From NCBI GenBank assembly GCA_902496375.1, contig CABVAS010000067.1, positions 1-7,903 of the forward strand: a DNA stretch of 7,903 nucleotides. Direction: 5' to 3'. The DNA is from an uncultured Collinsella sp. GTDB taxonomy: Bacteria; Actinomycetota; Coriobacteriia; Coriobacteriales; Coriobacteriaceae. Positions within the stretch are counted from its first letter, which is position 1. Every line of letters begins with the position of its first letter. This document shows positions 5,472 through 7,903 of this stretch, piece after piece. The translations under genes were made by a program, and so were the position numbers. The notes below the pieces were generated by a model, which saw nothing but the letters and a program-made list of their open reading frames with translations, did no database searches and was not told the origin of the DNA.

Positions 5472-6710
5472 ATGACAAAAGACGATAGGCAAGCGTTCGA
5501 GGTGCCCGATCGGCTCTTTGAATACGTGAGGTCGGTCGTCGACAACCGCGCGCTTGCAACGGTGCTGCTCTTTTTGCTGAGCCTGCTGCTGATTGGCATC
5601 GACAACATCGTCGGAATCTTGGCGGTGCTGCTTGTCGGCTTTTTGCTGATCGATCGATTTGAGATCGTGTGCCGCTGCGTGGTGATTGGCGGCGCCGCGT
5701 GGGCCATGACGTTGGCGATTGGCGCCATGGCGCTCGGCGGCATCGAAGGGCCGGTGTTGTTCGATGCCGGCTTTGTATTCAACATGCTTGGCTTTGTGCT
5801 GGCGCTTGCCGCGTGCGTGCTGTTCTTGTGCGGCCGCGCCCTGTACTACCAGGGCTACGAGCAGGGCGAGCAGCATGCCGATTGTGTGCTGGCTGCTCGT
5901 ATTCAAGATCGCCTGATCGATCACCCCGACACCTGGGACAACATCGACGGCGACTTCTTGGAGGTCGAGGGCGCCCTTAACCGCGTGCGTGACCGTGAGC
6001 GCAAGGTGCAACAGGCCTTGCGTGACGAATCTCATCGCAAGGACGATCTGGTCACGTACTTGGCACATGACCTACGCACCCCGCTTGCCAGTGTGGTGGG
6101 CTATCTTTCGCTGCTGCAAGAGGCTCCCGAGCTGCCGGTTGAGCAACGTGCGCACTTTACGGGCGTGGCTCTCGACAAGGCGCACCGGCTCGATGCGCTC
6201 ATCGAAGAGTTCTTCGATATCACGCGCTTTGACTTCCACGATATCGTGCTCACGCGCGGCTATGTTGATCTGGGGTTGCTGCTGGCTCAGGTGGCTGACG
6301 AGTTCTATCCCATCCTCAACGAGCAGCATAAGGAAGCCCAAGTTGATATTCGCGAGGACCTGACGGTGCTCGTGGATGGCGACAAGATGGCCCGCGTGTT
6401 CAACAACATCATGAAAAACGCCGTCGCCTATAGCTATGAGGGCTCGACTATCACGATTGAGGCCAGGCGCCAAGACGACGGCGGCGTGCGCGTGCGCTTT
6501 ATTAATCAGGGCGATCCCATCCCTGCGGCTAAGCTCAAGGTGATCTTTGAGAAGTTCTATCGCCTGGATGCGGCGCGTGCGACCAATCGCGGTGGTGCCG
6601 GTCTGGGCCTTGCTATTGCCAAGGAGATCATCACGGCACACGGCGGTACCGTTGCATGTGAATCGACGCCCGAACACACGATATTCACCATCGAGCTGCC
6701 CGCCGCATAG
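5472..6710 (+). CDS. vanS: VanS-like membrane sensor histidine kinase
   Basis: This 412-residue kinase should phosphorylate the upstream VanR-like regulator. Four hydrophobic segments (about 27-43, 46-60, 66-88 and 99-120) with very short loops form the N-terminal membrane part, and there is no sizeable external sensor domain. A helical linker leads to the dimerisation and phosphotransfer region with H199 in the H-box (LAHDLRTPLASVVGYL). The HATPase domain has N316 in the N-box (NIMKNAVAYS), INQGDPI (G1), FEKFYRLD (F-box) and GGAGLGLAIAKEI (G2), so all catalytic motifs are present. The H-box region and EEFFDITRF closely resemble VanS proteins. ATG 5472 is preferred over longer in-frame starts because GTGAGGATC lies just before it and an upstream start would overlap the regulator gene. 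No terminator is visible after its stop. Confidence 0.92.
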   Translation: MTKDDRQAFEVPDRLFEYVRSVVDNRALATVLLFLLSLLLIGIDNIVGILAVLLVGFLLIDRFEIVCRCVVIGGAAWAMTLAIGAMALGGIEGPVLFDAGFVFNMLGFVLALAACVLFLCGRALYYQGYEQGEQHADCVLAARIQDRLIDHPDTWDNIDGDFLEVEGALNRVRDRERKVQQALRDESHRKDDLVTYLAHDLRTPLASVVGYLSLLQEAPELPVEQRAHFTGVALDKAHRLDALIEEFFDITRFDFHDIVLTRGYVDLGLLLAQVADEFYPILNEQHKEAQVDIREDLTVLVDGDKMARVFNNIMKNAVAYSYEGSTITIEARRQDDGGVRVRFINQGDPIPAAKLKVIFEKFYRLDAARATNRGGAGLGLAIAKEIITAHGGTVACESTPEHTIFTIELPAA

Positions 6711-6731
6711 CCAGTGTGCCCTTACAAACAC

Positions 6732-6737
6732 TTGACA
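6732..6737 (+). promoter_or_regulatory. Candidate -35 element upstream of pstB
   Basis: TTGACA is a perfect -35 hexamer in the 103-base gap before pstB. A well-spaced -10 is not obvious: TATGAG (6753-6758) is only 15 bases away, and TACTAT (6769-6774) is too far. The promoter may be regulated or may not be of the simple sigma-70 type. Confidence 0.4.
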
Positions 6738-6771
6738 ATGCGCTCACGTGCATATGAGCCGCGATTCCTAC

Positions 6772-6799
6772 TATCGATACTGCTGAATTGATATCGATA
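6772..6799. promoter_or_regulatory. Two TATCGATA palindromes 20 bp apart before pstB
   Basis: The palindrome TATCGATA occurs at 6772-6779 and again at 6792-6799, exactly 20 bp apart, about two helical turns. The second copy extends to ATATCGATAT (6791-6800) and abuts the pstB ribosome-binding site GGAGGT (6801-6806). Same-face spacing is typical of cooperative operator sites. No known Pho-box consensus is evident, so the binding factor is unknown. Confidence 0.4.
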
Positions 6800-6813
6800 T
6801 GGAGGTATGCGGT

Positions 6814-7689
6814 ATGACGGCTGCTGCGGCGATGGAGCCTACAGAGCTTGAGGAGCTCATGGAGGCGCAGGCTGAGGCCGCGCACGAGCGCGAGGTTGGG
6901 GATGCGACTCGCCCCACGGCAGAGGATCTTGCCGCCTCGCCGACGCGCATCGACGTCGAGGGCCTCGACCTGTTCTATGGCGACCATCATGCGCTCAAGG
7001 ACGTGAATATCAAGATCCGCGACAAGCAGATCACCTCGTTTATCGGGCCTTCGGGCTGCGGAAAGTCCACGTTGCTGCGCTGCTTTAACCGCATGAACGA
7101 TAGCATCAAGGATTGCCGCATCGAGGGCAAGATTGCGCTCGATGGTCAAGATATCCTGGGCGATTACGACATCTGCCGTTTGCGCCAGCGCGTGGGCATG
7201 GTGTTCCAGCGCCCCAACCCGTTTCCCATGAGCATCTATGACAACGTCGCCTACGGTCCGCGCGGTATGGGTGTGCGCGATCGCGCCGTGCTCGATGAGC
7301 TGGTCGAGGACTCCCTTCGTCGCGCTGCGCTATGGGATGAGGTCAAGGACAAGCTCAACGAGTCGGGCCTGGGTCTTTCGGGTGGACAGCAGCAGCGCCT
7401 GTGCATCGCCCGCGCACTTGCCGTGCAGCCCGACATTCTGCTGATGGACGAGCCGACCTCGGCACTCGACCCTGTGTCGACGCTGGTGGTGGAGCAGCTG
7501 GCCTGCGAGCTCAAAGAGACCTGTACGCTCGTGGTCGTTACGCACAATATGCAGCAGGCGGCGCGTATCTCCGACTCGGTCGCGTTTTTCTTGCTGGGTG
7601 AGTTGGTGGAACACGCGCCCACCGCGCAACTCTTCAAGAATCCGACCGATCCGCGCACGGCGGATTATTTGACGGGACGTTTTGGCTGA
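6814..7689 (+). CDS. pstB: Phosphate ABC transporter ATP-binding protein PstB
   Basis: This 291-residue cytoplasmic ATPase powers phosphate import by PstSCA and, in many bacteria, takes part in phosphate signalling to the PhoR-type kinase. Visible motifs are Walker A GPSGCGKST (78-86), the Q-loop at Q132 followed by the PstB-type RPNPFPMSIYDNVAYGPR, the signature LSGGQQQRLCIARAL (from 188), Walker B LLMDEP (D212, E213) and the switch H244 in THNMQQAARISD. The end, DYLTGRFG, is also typical of PstB. ATG 6814 is chosen because GGAGGT lies seven bases upstream; the ATG at 6799 would precede that site. About 35 extra N-terminal residues, rich in Ala and Glu, come before the usual PstB start. No pstS, pstC or pstA adjoins it; upstream is the VanS-like kinase. 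A PhoB/PhoP-type regulator follows after 64 bases without an intervening terminator, so co-transcription is possible. Confidence 0.96.
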   Translation: MTAAAAMEPTELEELMEAQAEAAHEREVGDATRPTAEDLAASPTRIDVEGLDLFYGDHHALKDVNIKIRDKQITSFIGPSGCGKSTLLRCFNRMNDSIKDCRIEGKIALDGQDILGDYDICRLRQRVGMVFQRPNPFPMSIYDNVAYGPRGMGVRDRAVLDELVEDSLRRAALWDEVKDKLNESGLGLSGGQQQRLCIARALAVQPDILLMDEPTSALDPVSTLVVEQLACELKETCTLVVVTHNMQQAARISDSVAFFLLGELVEHAPTAQLFKNPTDPRTADYLTGRFG

Positions 7690-7699
7690 TACCATCTAG

Positions 7700-7713
7700 T
7701 AAAGGTACCTTTA
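7700..7713. promoter_or_regulatory. Perfect 14-bp palindrome before the PhoB-type gene
   Basis: TAAAGGTACCTTTA is a perfect palindrome in the 64-base gap after pstB. It lies in the spacer upstream of a possible -10 TAAGAT (7718-7723), where a bound protein could block transcription. With no T-tract and no loop it is not a convincing terminator. A paired -35 is weak (TCTAGT, 7695-7700). Confidence 0.4.
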
Positions 7714-7753
7714 GGGTTAAGATGCGGTCATGCCGGCCGCAAAGGGGTTCAAC

Positions 7754-7903
7754 ATGATCTATTACGTCGAGGACGATGACAACATCAGGGATTTGACGGT
7801 CTATGCACTGCGCAAGCAGGGGATTGAGGCCGAAGGCTTTTCGTGCGATGGCGAGTTTAAGGCCGCCGTGGCGCGACGGGTACCCGATGCTGTGCTGCTC
7901 GAT
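7754..7903 (+). CDS. PhoB/PhoP-type response regulator, N-terminal part (cut by window edge)
   Basis: Fifty codons of a receiver domain are present. The protein begins MIYYVEDDDNIRDLTVYALR, with the acidic pocket E6/D7/D8, and ends inside the window at VLLD, whose D50 is the expected phosphoacceptor. This N-terminus resembles the regulators found next to pst/phoU genes in Gram-positive bacteria. Its position after pstB supports a role in phosphate-starvation control, with a PhoR-type kinase expected downstream. AAAGGGG (7741-7747), six bases before ATG, is the ribosome-binding site. The output domain is outside the window, so the family call rests on the receiver domain and the context. Confidence 0.88.
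   Translation, partial: MIYYVEDDDNIRDLTVYALRKQGIEAEGFSCDGEFKAAVARRVPDAVLLD

Noticed and set aside
3212..6710. A vancomycin-resistance gene cluster
   Set aside because: Only regulator-like and PBP5-like genes are present. No D-Ala-D-Lac or D-Ala-D-Ser ligase, VanH, VanX or VanT is found here.
6799..6813. Start of pstB at ATG 6799
   Set aside because: The ribosome-binding site GGAGGT lies at 6801-6806, after this ATG, and is correctly placed for ATG 6814.
1..7903. CRISPR array, insertion sequence, toxin-antitoxin pair or riboswitch
   Set aside because: No regularly spaced repeats, transposase motifs, small paired genes or recognisable riboswitch cores were seen in the sequence.

Overview
The window looks like chromosomal DNA of a fairly GC-rich bacterium whose tRNA genes encode their own CCA ends. 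The gene content (a VanRS-like pair beside a DacA-type carboxypeptidase, PstB, and a PhoB/PhoP-type regulator whose protein start resembles Gram-positive versions) and the codon bias suggest a Gram-positive host, most likely a Collinsella-like member of the Coriobacteriia. That assignment is inferred from overall similarity and was not checked by any search.

Left part (1-3150): a 20-bp copy of the 3' end of tRNA-Arg (36-55) with its own terminator lies upstream of an intact tRNA-Arg(ACG) gene (214-290) that has a clear promoter and terminator. The fragment looks like the scar or right-hand attachment site of an element integrated in a tRNA gene just outside the window. Next comes one large gene (454-2895) for an 813-residue soluble protein of unknown function with a TPR-like C-terminal third, then tRNA-Ser(GCU) (2988-3078) with promoter and terminator. 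A short inverted copy of the tRNA-Ser T-arm follows, against the terminator of the convergent gene.

Middle part (3154-6710): a cell-envelope module. A DacA/PBP5-type D-alanyl-D-alanine carboxypeptidase (minus strand) is divergent from a VanR-like response regulator and a VanS-like histidine kinase (plus strand). The divergent intergenic region carries a strong imperfect dyad (4664-4690) that is a good operator candidate. The simplest reading is that the kinase senses cell-wall stress or a peptidoglycan ligand and the regulator controls its own operon and perhaps the carboxypeptidase. No vanHAX-type ligase or dehydrogenase genes lie in the window, so nothing here shows glycopeptide resistance.

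Right part (6711-7903): phosphate genes. pstB, the ATPase of the high-affinity phosphate transporter, stands apart from pstSCA and has an unusual acidic N-terminal extension. Two TATCGATA palindromes exactly 20 bp apart sit just before it. It is followed, across a 64-base gap with a 14-bp perfect palindrome, by the start of a PhoB/PhoP-type response regulator cut off by the window edge at its phosphoacceptor aspartate.

No CRISPR array, insertion sequence, rRNA or clear novel defence system is visible. The most interesting items are the tRNA-associated scar, the operator-like dyads, and the unassigned 813-residue protein.
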